Shown here one piece after another: positions 11,381 through 22,022 of a stretch of DNA of 64,000 bases. Within the stretch, counting starts at the first letter, position 1, and each line of letters opens with the position of its first letter. The notes beneath the pieces were generated by a model. It was given only the letters and a program-made list of their open reading frames with translations. It had not been told where the DNA came from and searched no databases. The DNA comes from Euptelea pleiosperma (Eukaryota; Streptophyta; Magnoliopsida; Ranunculales; Eupteleaceae), in the NCBI GenBank assembly GCA_035048495.1, contig CM068553.1, positions 6,751,259-6,815,258 on the forward strand. The letters run 5' to 3'. The translations under genes and the position numbers were made by a program.

Positions 11381-12545
11381 AATGGTAATCCTATTTGAGA
11401 TTATCTCGTCAAATTGCGAATAAAAACATACCCTTAGGCGCTCTTTATGGTGATCAACAAAAAGTTTTACAGAAAAAAGATTTGTATGTCAAGAAGTGGC
11501 ATGGTGATATAGAAAAAGTTTTATGACATTTATATGCAAAAATCATTCCTAAAAAACTTATTCAAGACAACCATACAAAGCCTTGTACCATCTAGGAAAT
11601 TCAGAAATGGTAGTTCCATTACCGCCTATATAAAACACAATGACCCTAAAGCATTTTATGCTGCTATTATAATAGACTCCGTCTAGAGTTATTGTTGTTC
11701 TAAATATGCTTGAACAACAAATAAATAGAAGATCCGATTCGGTAGACAAAAGAGGGTAGGTTGATAATTAAAATTACCAACAGCTACAGCCATTTCTTAC
11801 AGCTGGGGTGGGTCCACATGAAAGTCATACTAGACAATCCAACAATCCATTGAGTTGCGTTTGCCAAATATCAGTCCATTTCAATTTTGCTTATCATATA
11901 AAAAATTTGACCTAATGTAATGGTTTAATTGGATGGTCTGGATTTCTCAAATTCAAGTCAATATTGATTATGAGTTGGTTTAATATTAAAAAAAAAAAAT
12001 GTGTGGTGGTTTCTTACCTGACGTGTTCGCGGACATTTAAAAACCTTTGATTCCTACTTAAAAGATCTTATCTTCAGCTTTGAAGCAGGAAAGAATAAAA
12101 CGGCGCTCAATCTTCTTCTAGATTTCTATAAAAGGATGGTAAGTCAATCAATGATGATGTTGACACATGTTTTTTCAACACACATAATGATGGGTCAGGA
12201 TCCGTGGACCAACAAAAGCGAACTAATAATTTCACTAATATGTTCTTGGAGGGGTGGATTCCGATAATCCAACTGTGGATATGTGCTTCGGCATTGCCAA
12301 AGCACAACCACCGTTGGAGTCTTGAAATTTACAGCGAAGAACATTAGGGAACTTATTAGTTCACTTTTGTTGGTCCATAGAGCCTGTTCCTATAACGATA
12401 CACGATTGTGGGGCCCACATGGAGATGAATTAAGGATTTTTTTAGGATGGTCTTTAACTCACTTCCATGTAGGCCCCCACACAGGAGTGCATGTCAAATA
12501 AGGCTTGATAAAAAAACCAAGAAGCGGCCACATTCTATATTTTGG
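11381..12545. repeat. 1.2-kb direct duplication (copy 1)
   Basis: Collinear with 26736-27925 at high identity with small indels. It includes a foldback at about 12190-12390 (GTGGACCAACAAAAG and its complement). Its right edge is 28 bases of the AAGCGGCCACATTC terminus whose complete element sits at 27897-28294, so this copy looks truncated there. No coding capacity. Confidence 0.75.
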
Positions 12546-12546
12546 T

Positions 12547-12765
12547 ATTATTTATGCTTCACTTTATTAGAGAACCCAAGCCAAGTCGAGCGACATGAAG
12601 CTTCGTTTGAAAAAGTAAAGTATGAGCACTAAATAGAGAACCACATGTCGTGCGACGAGTTGAAAAGCCTGCAACACTCCATTCCCTGTCTGAGAGAAAT
12701 CTCTATCTCTCTCTTTGCTAGGTTTCTTCTCTAAACCCTTTCTAAGGGAAATCAAGGAACCAATC
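12547..12765. repeat. Retrotransposon-derived segment repeated at 18593-18910
   Basis: It begins TTATTTATGCTTCACTT and matches 18593-18860 closely, including GAACCACATGTCGTGCGACG and a CT-rich tract. It directly follows the broken gag remnant, and the second copy retains a short decayed piece of the same gag. It is probably an internal, non-coding part of the same retroelement. Confidence 0.55.
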
Positions 12766-13300
12766 TCTGATCTCCTAAGCAATCTCTCAAACTGACTTTG
12801 GGTGAGGTCACCGAAGAAGTCCTCATATTGGGTGGGTCCATATCGGGCATGTTGGCCTTCTTTGAGCATGCCCCAAGTGATAAACTCCTCTTCTTCTCAC
12901 AACAACTGGTACCATAATTGAGCTTCGCCTTGAAGGTGGTACACAACCAAGTGTACCTTCTCTTCCACTAAGGTTTGTTGAAATTCAAAGAATTGCTCCA
13001 CTCGACAGATCAAGCTTGTGGGGTCGCCACTCCCGCTGAAGTGAGGAAAGTTCAGCTTAGTAAGCCTAGGTATCACCGAATTGGTTGAGCCTGCATGGCC
13101 CAACCCCGGGTTGCCATTCACTCGTCCAGCCCCATTTCGAGCGGCTGAACTTTCACCATGTTCACGGCTCCAACCTGCCATGAGTTGATCAAAGTGAGAG
13201 TTCATGGCGGAGAACATCTCTTGCATCTCCTTTAGCATCATCTCTTGCCCGAAAGCCAAGGGACCAACATCAGCTTCAAGATGGCTAACACGTGATCTTC
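12766..13300 (-). pseudogene. Ty3/Gypsy-type gag fragment, interrupted
   Basis: On the minus strand a retrotransposon gag domain is recognisable: LTKLNFPHFSGSGDPTSLI, then EQFFEFQ, HLQGEAQLWYQLL and, after one in-frame TGA at 12897-12899, GQHARYGPTQYEDFF. The reading frame is the same on both sides of the stop, so a single base change probably made it. The domain breaks off near 12766, before any zinc knuckle or pol. It lies just downstream of an LTR and primer-binding site on the same strand. Non-functional. Confidence 0.8.
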
Positions 13301-13307
13301 CATCTCT

Positions 13308-13320
13308 GGCTCTGATACCA
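13308..13320 (-). other. Retrotransposon primer-binding site (initiator tRNA-Met)
   Basis: On the minus strand it reads TGGTATCAGAGCC, complementary to the 3' end of plant initiator tRNA-Met. It starts three bases after the LTR end, the normal place for priming reverse transcription. Confidence 0.85.
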
Positions 13321-13323
13321 AGA

Positions 13324-13753
13324 TGTTATGTGCATATTAGACTGAACGTCCACTTACCCGCCTTCTCCCCTTTTTAGTACGTGGGCCTATCTTGGCAGAG
13401 TTGTTTGAACAACAAAAGGAGTAAAACAAGTAATAGAAAACAGAGAGAGAAAATCAGGAGATTTGAATGACTCTGTTGGTTTACTTCAAGGGAAACCTTC
13501 CTCCAAAAAGAGCCGTATCAGGGATAAACTTTTAATATCCTTCTCTATTCTTATTCTCCAAATATATAGAGCTTTTACAACTAAAAGATAATATCCAGAA
13601 ACCAACTGAGAGATATTCTCTCCTAAAAAAGGTCAACTAAAAAACATGCCCAGAAAACCAAATGAGAGATATTCTCTCCTAAGAACGCATGATTAGCTAA
13701 AAGACTTCAACGTGGGCTTGATTTATTTAACTACCCCTTGATTCTCTCCAACA
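13324..13753 (-). repeat. Long terminal repeat, 430 bp (5' LTR)
   Basis: On the minus strand it begins TGTTGGAGAGAAT and ends ATAACA (5'-TG...CA-3'), immediately before the primer-binding site. A TATA-like TCTATATATT lies near 13561. No partner LTR was found in the window, so the element is 3'-truncated and cannot be dated from LTR divergence. Confidence 0.8.
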
Positions 13754-14471
13754 TTTAGATCACGTCAAAGAGGTGCCACGTACACATAACAGGTAACCCC
13801 GTTCCCATAATGTGATCTAAAAATAGACCCACGGCCTGAAAACTAGGACCACAAGACAATAAGCTTCCAGATCTGGCTGTGGTAGTGGGCGGCGTCAGTA
13901 GTGGTAGAGAACCGGCGAAACACGACGGCAACAGCGGCTGAGCGGTGCAGGGGGCACGGAGCAAAGAGAGAGTGATATGTATCTTGAGAACGATGCTCCA
14001 ACAGGGAGAATGTTTCCCAGGAAGAGCGTCTCCTCGTCTACGATTCTGTTTATGATCTCTCTTCACCTTTGTGTTGCTGACCTAACCTTTCTCCTGTTGA
14101 TCTAGGGTTAGAGTTTCTTGTGGAGACTCCAAATCGAAAAAGAATCCAAAGGCCTTAAAAAAGCACTGTTCCGATTCATTTTGCAATCGAGACGAATCAA
14201 AGCTAGGGTTAGTTTTTATGTCCGATGTTCTCTGGCTGACTCTCTCTCTTTCTCTCCTACTGTGATAGATGCTTGATAACTATATGCTATATTCACTGTA
14301 TTTGTATTCTTATAGCATCTCCAATTGTATTTGTGAATTGACCACTAAAAAATAGGTACAATATATATAGAGATATATTTTAGAAAATTAAAATATATTT
14401 TTTTAAATTTTCTACAAAAAAAAAAAAACAAAAACAAGTCCGTCTTTTTTGGCTGGCCAGGTAAGACAAAC
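13754..14471. other. Unassigned non-repeat sequence
   Basis: Moderately GC-rich from 13860 to 14250, with short open stretches on both strands but no recognisable domain. It may be a diverged leader or a gene remnant. No call made. Confidence 0.3.
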
Positions 14472-14812
14472 CAAGGTTTAAAGGAGGCCCTTTTAACGGT
14501 TTAAGGATTGTGGGCGTTACCGTTTAAATGGATTAAAACGGTCAGAGGCAAAAATGGAAGAAAATGAAAAAAAATAGAATTTAACAATTTTAAAGGAAAA
14601 ATGGCGCTGAATTTCAAATTTTTGAAATTTAAAATTTGAAAATTAAAAAAAATAGAATTTAACGGAAATTTAACTGATTTGGTGACCTTTTTTTCACAAA
14701 TTTTTTCAGAATTTAATAGCCGTTAAATTCAAAAGCATTAAACGTGTTTAAACGGTTTTAACGGAAACCGGCTTGGGGCTTTACCGTTTAAACGGCCGTT
14801 TTTTAAACCATG
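14472..14812. mobile_element. Family B hAT-type MITE with perfect 8-bp target duplication
   Basis: Ends CAAGGTTTAAAGG and TTTTTTAAACCATG are inverted repeats. AGACAAAC flanks it exactly on both sides (14464-14471 and 14813-14820). This is the clearest evidence that family B is a hAT-type element. The remaining 300 bases to 15136 hold no gene. Confidence 0.9.
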
Positions 14813-15146
14813 AGACAAACAACTCTAGTCCTGTTGTGAAGGACAAAATCTGAAAAAGATAAAAAAGTGGAGCCCAAATTGTTACCAAAGACAGGTCAGA
14901 GTACTTAGACTTGGCTGGCACTTTTTTTTGGGTACCCAAACAGAGCCTTAAGGCACATCTATAGACAGCTAATGTTTTGTCAAAGAACACATGATATTTT
15001 GTAACATTATAATTCGTGAGACCCCTTTTGATGAGTAAAACTTGCCTGACCACCCCTCGTCTGGTAGCTACCAGACCACTACATGGATGACGCGTGGCTG
15101 TGGTACGCACTGCAACTCCAACTCTTTAACCCGGAATTAAGGCTCT

Positions 15147-15521
15147 GAGTAAAACTTGTGTCACAAGATGTTGTGACGGAAGCCGGTCACATCACTCAAT
15201 GCGAGCCACGTGGCATAAGATCAGAGGGCGCTGACCGTATGGATGTTTGGCCAGTCCCTCGGTTGACCTACAAACCAAAAATCAGCCTGATTAGTGTTTT
15301 GCACCCAAATAACGCTCAATAATGCTCAGATTCCTACCCTTAAAATCAACCCATGAATAACTTCAACCGAATCGGTTAGAAATCACTAATCAAGCTGATT
15401 GTTTGTGTACCGGTCCACCGAGGGACTGGCCAAACATCCATACGGCCATCGTCCTCTAATAGTAGGCCACGTGGCTCGTATTGAATGCTGTGACCGGCTT
15501 CCGTCACAACATCTTGTGACA
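15147..15521. mobile_element. Family A foldback, first of a tandem pair
   Basis: Starts GAGTAAAACTTGTGTCACAAG and folds on itself about a centre near 15330. The right end stops at TTGTGACAC, lacking the last 11 terminal bases. Preceded by TTAAGGCTC (15137-15145). G-box cores lie in both arms (about 15208 and 15467). Confidence 0.8.
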
Positions 15522-15537
15522 CCCGGAGTTAAGGCTC

Positions 15538-15942
15538 GAGTAAAACTTGTGTCACAAGATGTTGTGACCGAACACGGTCACAGCACTCAATACGAGAGAC
15601 GTGGCACAGGATCAGAGGTGTTTGACCGTATAGATGTTTGACCAGTCCCTCGTTGGACCTACAAACCAAAAATCGGCCTGATTAGTGATTTAAAACCTTT
15701 GGATTTTTGCACCCAAATAACGCTCAATAATGCTCGAATTCTTACCGTTAAAATCAACCCATGAAAATAACTTCAATAGAATCAGTTAGAAATCACTAAT
15801 CAAGCTGAGTTTTTGTGTACCGGTCCACCGAGGACTGCCCAAACATCCATACAGTCATCGTCCTCTAATAGTATACCACGTGGCTCTTATTGAGTGCTGT
15901 GACCGTGTTCAGTCACAACATCTTGTGACACAAGTTTTACTC
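15538..15942. mobile_element. Family A foldback, complete, with 10-bp target duplication
   Basis: A 405-bp element from GAGTAAAACTT to AAGTTTTACTC, flanked exactly by GTTAAGGCTC at 15528-15537 and 15943-15952. Arms pair over almost the whole length. A 9-11-bp duplication with long inverted repeats points to a Mutator-like (MULE) origin. The right arm carries CCACGTGG (about 15885). Confidence 0.88.
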
Positions 15943-16035
15943 GTTAAGGCTCTAAACCCAGTTCTGACTTCTGACTACTAAATTCTGACGTGTGATTTAA
16001 TTTCAAAAGATGAAAATAAGTAAGGAAAAAGATGT

Positions 16036-16415
16036 AACAAGGTATGCCTGAAACTGTTTCATTTGCAGAAGCGGCATTTTTGGTAGTCACGACTGTCCTT
16101 TGGGCCCACTGACCGCATGGATGTTTATTTCACCCCATGGTGGATATACAGACTAAAATTCACCCTGATTGGAAATTTATAACCATTAGATTTTAACACT
16201 TTGAAGCACTTTTTAAGGCGTTCTTATAGCTGTTGAATGCAACCTTTTTTTGAGTACTAAAATCAACGGCTAAAAACCATTAAACAAGTTGATTTTTGGT
16301 ATGAATTTCTATTAAGGGGTGAGCTAAACATCCATGCGGCCAGTGGACCCAGATGGCAGCGGTGACTACCAAAAATGCCTCTTCCGCAAATGAAAAGATA
16401 TCAGGTATACCTTGT
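16036..16415. mobile_element. Family C foldback with AACAAGGTATRCC ends
   Basis: Ends AACAAGGTATGCCTGA and TCAGGTATACCTTGT. Arms include TTCATTTGCAGAAGCGG, GGTAGTCAC and GGGCCCACTGACCGCATGG, then the shared ATGGATGTTT...CCGTTGGATT module. A full second copy is at 35481-35859. Confidence 0.75.
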
Positions 16416-16436
16416 ACAAATGTAGAGGTGCATCCA

Positions 16437-16720
16437 TTTTTGTTACTCATCATCTGGGCCCACTGACTGTATGGATGTTTAGCCCACCCTTTTATGGACA
16501 TTAATAATAAAAATCAGCTTGTTTGATCATTTTTAGCCGTTGGTTTTAGCACTCAAATTAATGATTGAATTAAACGGCTTTTCGTACAACTTAAAAAGTA
16601 TAAAAATCTAATGGTTAGAGATTACCAATCAGGGTGATGTTTTGTGTGTATTCCACAAAGGGGTGGGATAAACATCCATGCGGTCAGGGGCCCAGATCAC
16701 AGCAATGAGTAACAAAAATC
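16437..16720. mobile_element. Family C-like foldback
   Basis: Inverted arms TTGTTACTCATCATCTGGGCC and GGGGCCCAGATCACAGCAATGAGTAACAA-type complement bracket two copies of the shared arm module. It lies directly beside the previous element. Confidence 0.6.
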
Positions 16721-16742
16721 TTGCTTCCTCATTTTCAAAAAG

Positions 16743-17141
16743 GCTCGGGCTCCGTAGACAGCCCTAAAATGACAGGATCTGTTACAGGACACAATAGGGA
16801 GCCACGTGGCATACTCTTAAGGGACTCTGACCATATGGATGTTTGGCCAATCCATAGCTGGACATATAAACCAACAATAAGACTGATTAGCTATTTCTAG
16901 GCGTTGGATTAGACTTATATTCAAGGGTTGATCTCAACTGTCGGAATTTGAGCAGTATTTGAGGTACAACGATCCAACGCATAGAAATTACTAATCAAGC
17001 TGATTTTCTGTTTGTAAGTCGACCTAGGGATTAGCCAAATATCCATACGGTCAGAGTCCTCTAATAGTACGCCACGTGGCTCCTTATTGTGTTCTGTAAC
17101 AGATCCTTTCATTTTAGGTCCGTCAACAGAGCCCGACCCTT
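16743..17141. mobile_element. Family A foldback, variant terminus
   Basis: Ends GGCTCGGGCTCCGTAGACAG and TCCGTCAACAGAGCCCGACC. Arms carry GTTACAGGACACAATA, CCACGTGGC (16802 and 17070) and the shared module. The terminus differs from the GAGTAAAAC type. Confidence 0.7.
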
Positions 17142-17229
17142 TAAAAAAAAGAGTGGGATAAACATCCTTGCATCTTTTTTCCATTAGTAAATAGTCCCAT
17201 TGTTCTTCTTTTGTTCTCACTGACCACCT

Positions 17230-17560
17230 ATGATAACAGTCACCAATATGAAAGCCACGTGGTATACCGTTAGTAGATGCTGACCGTATGAATGTTTGGC
17301 CAATCACTTAGTAGACGGTCTACTGTAGACCTACAAACCAGAAATAAATCTGATCAGTGATTTATAACCGTTGGATTGAAGTTATTTTCATGAGTTGATT
17401 TTAACCGTGTGAATTGAGTGTTATTTGGGTGCAAAGATCCAAGTGTTGTAAATCACTAATCAGGCTGACTTTTGGTTTACAGGTCCACTGAGGGACTGGC
17501 CAAACATCCTTACGGTCAGCGCCCTCGAATAGTGTACCACGTGGCTCATATTGGTCTAGG
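17230..17560. mobile_element. Family A foldback, eroded ends
   Basis: Arms with ATGAAAGCCACGTGG (about 17256) and ACCACGTGGCTCATATT (about 17537) fold about a centre near 17420. The termini are lost. Confidence 0.6.
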
Positions 17561-18505
17561 GCTGTCAAAGGGCCGGGTCAGGGTAGGGCCTCGACCCTCA
17601 CTTCTAAAGGTGAGGTCCTAGCCCTTATAGGGCCTGAGCCGGCTAGGCCTTAGCCATACCCTCAAGGGCCAGGGCCACGGCCGGGTCAGGATAGAGCCAA
17701 GGCCTAGAAGAAAAGTATTAAAATATAAAAAATTTAATTGAAAAAGTAGATGCTTTAATAATGTACTTGACTTGGTAACGCGTTTGCTTGGTTTAATTTA
17801 TATAGATTTTTTAATTAATATTCATAATTTTTAAAATGAACCTTCTAGTCTCTTTAAAAACTTCGATAAAATAAATTATATATTATAAATTTACACTAGA
17901 AAAAGTCATTTTATAATGATTTTATACCTTACAATTGTCAAAATAAAGACAATTTTGAGCCAGTCATAATTTTGGAATGGCTCAATCATTTGGATATCGC
18001 CTGAAATTGTATCTTTTCTAAGATAATTATAGTGTCCAACACCAATAATGTCGTAACATGTATACTTAAGGAGACTATGCCAACCCGTTTCTCCCTTTTT
18101 CTTTTGTATGTTTAGTTTTTCAAAAAATAGTTCAATTTCCTAGGTAGCTTGGAACTCTCATTAACAATTGGACACTTTAAGTGGCCAAAAACTAGTGACC
18201 TTAGAACAACCCATTATATATATAAGTGAGCCATTTTCTAAAAAAAAAAAAAATGCACTTTGAGTGTTGTTATATAGAATATAATTTTAAAAAATAAATA
18301 TAAAAGAGATGATTTGCTAAGGGCCGGGTAAGGCCAGGCCCCCTTGAGTGTGACTCTAGCCCGACCCTTATTTAGATGGGCCTTGTATATTTAAGCACGG
18401 CTCAGCCCCGAGGGCTTGAAACTTATAAAAAAGCCCTATTTTTAGGGCTTTCGAAGGGTAGGGTAGGGCCGGGGCCCCTTACAAGAGGGCCAGATTGACA
18501 TCCTT
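17557..18505. mobile_element. Element with RGGNTGTCAA ends and GGCC-rich sub-terminal repeats
   Basis: Ends AGGGCTGTCAAAGGGCC and AGGATGTCAATCTGGCCC are inverted. Both sub-terminal regions are rich in AGGGTAGGGCC/GGGCCGGG. The AT-rich interior has no reading frame. The terminus matches the one at 46171-46564 and is common among plant non-autonomous hAT-like elements. Confidence 0.5.
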
Positions 18506-18592
18506 ATATGAGTTGGGCTCTACGGACTAGAAAAATTGACTTGAAAAAGTTGAGAACCTGCAACCGTAGATGAGGAGGGAATCCGACGTGAG

Positions 18593-18763
18593 TTATTTAT
18601 GCTTCACTTTATTAGAGAACCCAAGCCAAACCATTATAGAACCCAAGCCAAGCTGAGTGACATGAAGCTTCGTTTGAAAAAGTGAAGTATGACCATTAAA
18701 TAGAGAACCACATGTCGTGCGACGAGTCGACAAGCCTGCAACACTCCGTTCCCTTTCTGAGAG

Positions 18764-18801
<38 letters not shown>

Positions 18802-18910
18802 GGTTCCATCTCTAAACCCTTTCTAAGAGAAATCTCTCTCTCTCTACTAGGTTTCTCAGGGAGTTGAAGAAATCCTCATTGGTTGGATATCTCACAAGTA
18901 ACTCCTCTCT
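18593..18910. repeat. Second copy of the retrotransposon-derived segment
   Basis: Matches 12547-12765, with a longer CT microsatellite (about 18768-18798) and a short internal duplication of GAACCCAAGCCAA. Its right edge keeps about 40 bases that align to the gag remnant with deletions. Confidence 0.55.
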
Positions 18911-19152
18911 CTCTCTCTCTCTCAAAAAATATTTGCCATAGAGCCCGAATTTTTTTGCTTTAGATTGATCTCAAGCAAAAATAGATCTACCCCATGATAT
19001 TTTTTTTCTTTTATTTATAATTTTCAGAGATTTCTGTCGAAGAGGTTAGTTGCTTTGAAAGTTTTTGCTTGAGATAGATCTCTACTCTGTAATTGCATTT
19101 AAAACATTAATTTTGTTGAAAACGAAGAACAGTACCGAAAATGACATTTAAA

Positions 19153-20792
19153 ACAAGGGTCGGGCTCCAATTACTGCCCTAAAATGAGCCACATGGCAAA
19201 CTCTTACAGGACTCTGACCGTATGGATGTTTGGCCAATCTCTAGGTGGACCTAAAAATAAAAAAATTAGCCTGATTAGTGATTTCTAGGCGTTGGATCTT
19301 TGTAAATCAAATACTGTTCACATTCCTGCCCTTGACCCATGAAAATAAGTCCAATCCAACGCCTATAAATGACTAATCAGGCTGATTTTTGTTTTATAGG
19401 TTCACTTAGGGATTTGCCAAACATCCATACAGTCCTCTAACCCCATCAGCCCATTCTGAAAATTTCTAACCCCATCAAATGTGGTTTACAAGTTAAACGG
19501 CAAAAATCGACGGTCCATAATTCTTCAACACTTAAACCAGTATATGAATATCGTAATGATCTCCTCATCGTAGAGATCATCCTCACCAAAATTCAGCCAA
19601 ATGGGTCAGAAATGGAGTTGGGAATTTCCGTAATAATCTTTTATCTTTTATTGAAAATTTGAAATTCAAAATTTGAATTTTGGCTCCGTTATTGTCTATT
19701 TTTGCCCGAGTGTTACAATAGGTTGTAATGGGAAAAATGGCAACGCACCCGTTCGTTGTACCATAACGGCCCCTTTCAAACCTTGCCTCAAATAATGGTC
19801 GATAATGCACAAATTCCACGATTAAAAATTAACCCATGAAAATGACTCCAATCCAACGGTCAGTATTCATTAGTCGAGTTAATTTTTGGTATGTATGTCC
19901 ATCTACGGTCGTATGGTCATAACATTTTAATAATATGCCACATGGCTCGTATTGGAGTAAAACTTGTCACAATCTGTCACAACACACAATATGAGCCACA
20001 CGACACACTCTTAGTGGATGCCGACCGTATGGATGATTGGCCAGTCCCTCGGTGGACCTATAAACATTGGATTAAAAATCGGCCTTTATAATGGGTTTGG
20101 ACCTCCCCCGTTATGTTATGTACTGTTAAAATGGCTAGGCTGTTATTTTACTTTATTTTTTCGTTATAAAGATCATTTTTTTCTGGAAATTTTTGTGAAA
20201 AAAAACGACCGGTATTTCCGTTATTTTCTGTTTTCAAAAATTCGAAATTCGAATTTCAAAATTTGAATTCCAGCTCCATTTTTTCCCTAATTTTCCATTT
20301 TTCCCTTCTTTTTTATTGTGCCCCTGATCGTTACAATTCATTATAATGGGAAAAGCTAACGCCCACAGTCCGTTATAACGGCCCATTTTAAACCATGCTG
20401 TAAACCAAAATTCAGCCTGATTAGTGATTTACAACCCAGGGATGATGGCAACAGAGTAAAACTTCTGTCATAGCATTCTGACAGATGCTTCTGTCACAAT
20501 GAAAATCATAGGCCACGTGGCATACTCTTAGTGGAGGATGACCGTATGGATGTTTTGCTAGTCCCTCAGTGGACCTCTAAACAAAAAATTAGCCCGATTA
20601 GTGATTTACAACCTTTGGATCTTTGTATTCAAATAAAGCTCAATAATGCTCGAATTCTTACCGTTAAAATCAATCCATGAAAATAACTTCAATGGAATCG
20701 CTTACAAAACACTAATCAGGCTGATTTTTTGTTTAGAAGTCCACTGAGGGACTGACCAAACGTCCATATGGTCATCTTCCACTGAGAGTGTA
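19153..20792. mobile_element. Mosaic of family A foldbacks
   Basis: Arms at 19153-19440, 19788-20064 plus 20398-20450, and 20455-20792 carry the shared module; GAGTAAAACTT termini occur near 19954 and 20455. A decayed family B piece (about 19600-19787, ending CAAACCTTG) and an intact one interrupt them. G-box core near 20515. Confidence 0.65.
20066..20397. mobile_element. Family B MITE inserted in a family A arm
   Basis: The flanks CTATAAAC and CTGTAAAC form an 8-bp duplication with one mismatch. Right end TTTTAAACCATG. The family A sequence GTGGACC...AAACCAAAATTCAGCC resumes exactly after it, giving the order of insertion. Confidence 0.65.
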
Positions 20793-21062
20793 CCCCGTTA
20801 CGTTACGTACTGTTAAAACGCCCAGAAATGTGAAAATGGCTTTTTTTTCGTTATTTTCCTTTGTATTCCATTTTTTTCTGTTGTTTTCCGTTTTTTGAAT
20901 TTTGAAATTTGACAAAATTTGAATTTCAGCGCCCTTTTCGTTTTTTTCCGTTTTTCTGTTATTTCCGTTATTTCCCCGTTTTTCCGTTTTTGCCCCTCAG
21001 CGTTTTTTGTTATAACGGCTGTAGTAACAGAAAAAACGGCAACGCCTCCAGACCGTTATACT
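20793..21062. mobile_element. Partial family B MITE
   Basis: Lacks clear termini but has CCGTTACGTTACG, the AATTTGAATTTCAGCGCC core and GTTATAACGGC. It ends about 190 bases before the C2H2 gene and so may overlap its promoter. A CT repeat at about 21100-21121 follows. Confidence 0.5.
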
Positions 21063-21255
21063 GTTTGTTGCCCAAGACTCAGAGTGGCACCCTCCTCTCT
21101 CTCTCTCTCTCTCTCTCTCTAACGTCTGTGATGCTGTCTCCCGCTCTCTCCCCTCCTTCAACCTACTTAAACCATCTCTCCCTCATTTTTTCAATCCGAT
21201 CTTGTTCTCTCTATTTTTAGGTAAGGGTTTCTTTGACTTCTTTTAGGGTTCCACA

Positions 21256-21592
21256 ATGGATGTTCTTGACGTTGAAGTGCCGGAAGATCCTCAAGAAGAC
21301 CCTCCAGTGGCTGCGGAAGAAGTCCCGGTAAATAAGCTATATTTTTTTAAGGCATTTTTTTTTTTTTTTAAAATTTTATAAGCTAAAGCTGATTTTTATG
21401 CAGAACGTCAATCTGAAATTTTTTTGCAATCGTTGTTCCCGCGAATTTGAAACGATTGATGGGAAGAAGGATCATCACGCCTCTAGACACAAAAGGCAAT
21501 TCCCTAAGGTTTGTGAAGTGAGGGGTTGTTTTGATGCGTTTGCTACCAACCGTGATCTCACCCTTCACAAAAACAACCGCCACCGTAATTGA
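21256..21592 (+). CDS. Small two-finger C2H2 zinc-finger protein
   Basis: Two exons, 21256-21327 and 21404-21592, joined in phase 0 over a GT-AG intron (donor CCG|GTAAAT, acceptor ATGCAG), encode 86 residues. The first 24 residues are acidic and proline-rich. Two fingers follow: C-x2-C-x12-H-x4-H (CNRCSREF...HHASRH) and C-x4-C-x12-H-x4-H (CEVRGCFDAF...HKNNRH). The second has an unusual 4-residue cysteine spacing. With so short a protein the role could be nucleic-acid binding or a microprotein interfering with a larger partner; I do not recognise a named family. A family B MITE ends 194 bases upstream. An alternative start at ATG 21398 inside the intron would give only the finger part. Expression is unproven. 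Confidence 0.6.
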
Positions 21593-21758
21593 GAGTTTGA
21601 AACACCATGAAAGAGGATAAACACCACCGGGAAGATGCTTCGTTTTTGCCAAGAAGTTACAACTATTTTGATTTCAATGTTTTTTTTTCATAATACTGTG
21701 TTCTTTCATGAAAATGTAAAAATGGAGTATTTGGGTCCCATGAGGCCTTTATCAATGG

Positions 21759-22022
21759 CTAGCTAACAGCGTTGGTGATGGAGTGAAGGGCACACAATTC
21801 TTTTTTCACGACTCGGTCTTTTTCACAGAGAACACCATCCCATTTACGGTGAGAAAGAGAATGTACACATGAAGAGAGAAGCTGAGGATTTTCCAGAGAT
21901 TTTTTGAAGGAGAGAAGTGATTCCCTTTCTGGGTTTTCTTTTTCTTGTTCCAAAATGGCGATTGAAGAGATGAACAAGAGCTGAAACATACATAGAAGAA
22001 AAGACAGAAGCTTAAACGCCAT
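21759..22022 (-). pseudogene. Truncated 5' copy of the EMS1 receptor-kinase gene
   Basis: The 87-residue frame starts MAFKLLSFLLCMFQLLFISS and stays collinear with the first about 75 residues of the kinase at 30780-34691 (ERESLLSFKKSLENPQ, WDGVLCEKDRVV), then switches at about 21807 to 15 unrelated residues. It keeps the signal peptide and most of the LRR N-terminal cap but no LRR, membrane segment or kinase. The first cap cysteine (SHCKW in the parent) is R here, and SSWV has become SSCV. The parent's upstream sequence is copied with it, so it could be transcribed. Treated as a pseudogene; a small secreted product is possible but unsupported. Confidence 0.8.

Noticed and set aside
13755..14066. 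103-residue minus-strand frame next to the LTR
   Set aside because: No recognisable motif; composition looks like translated flank. Not called.
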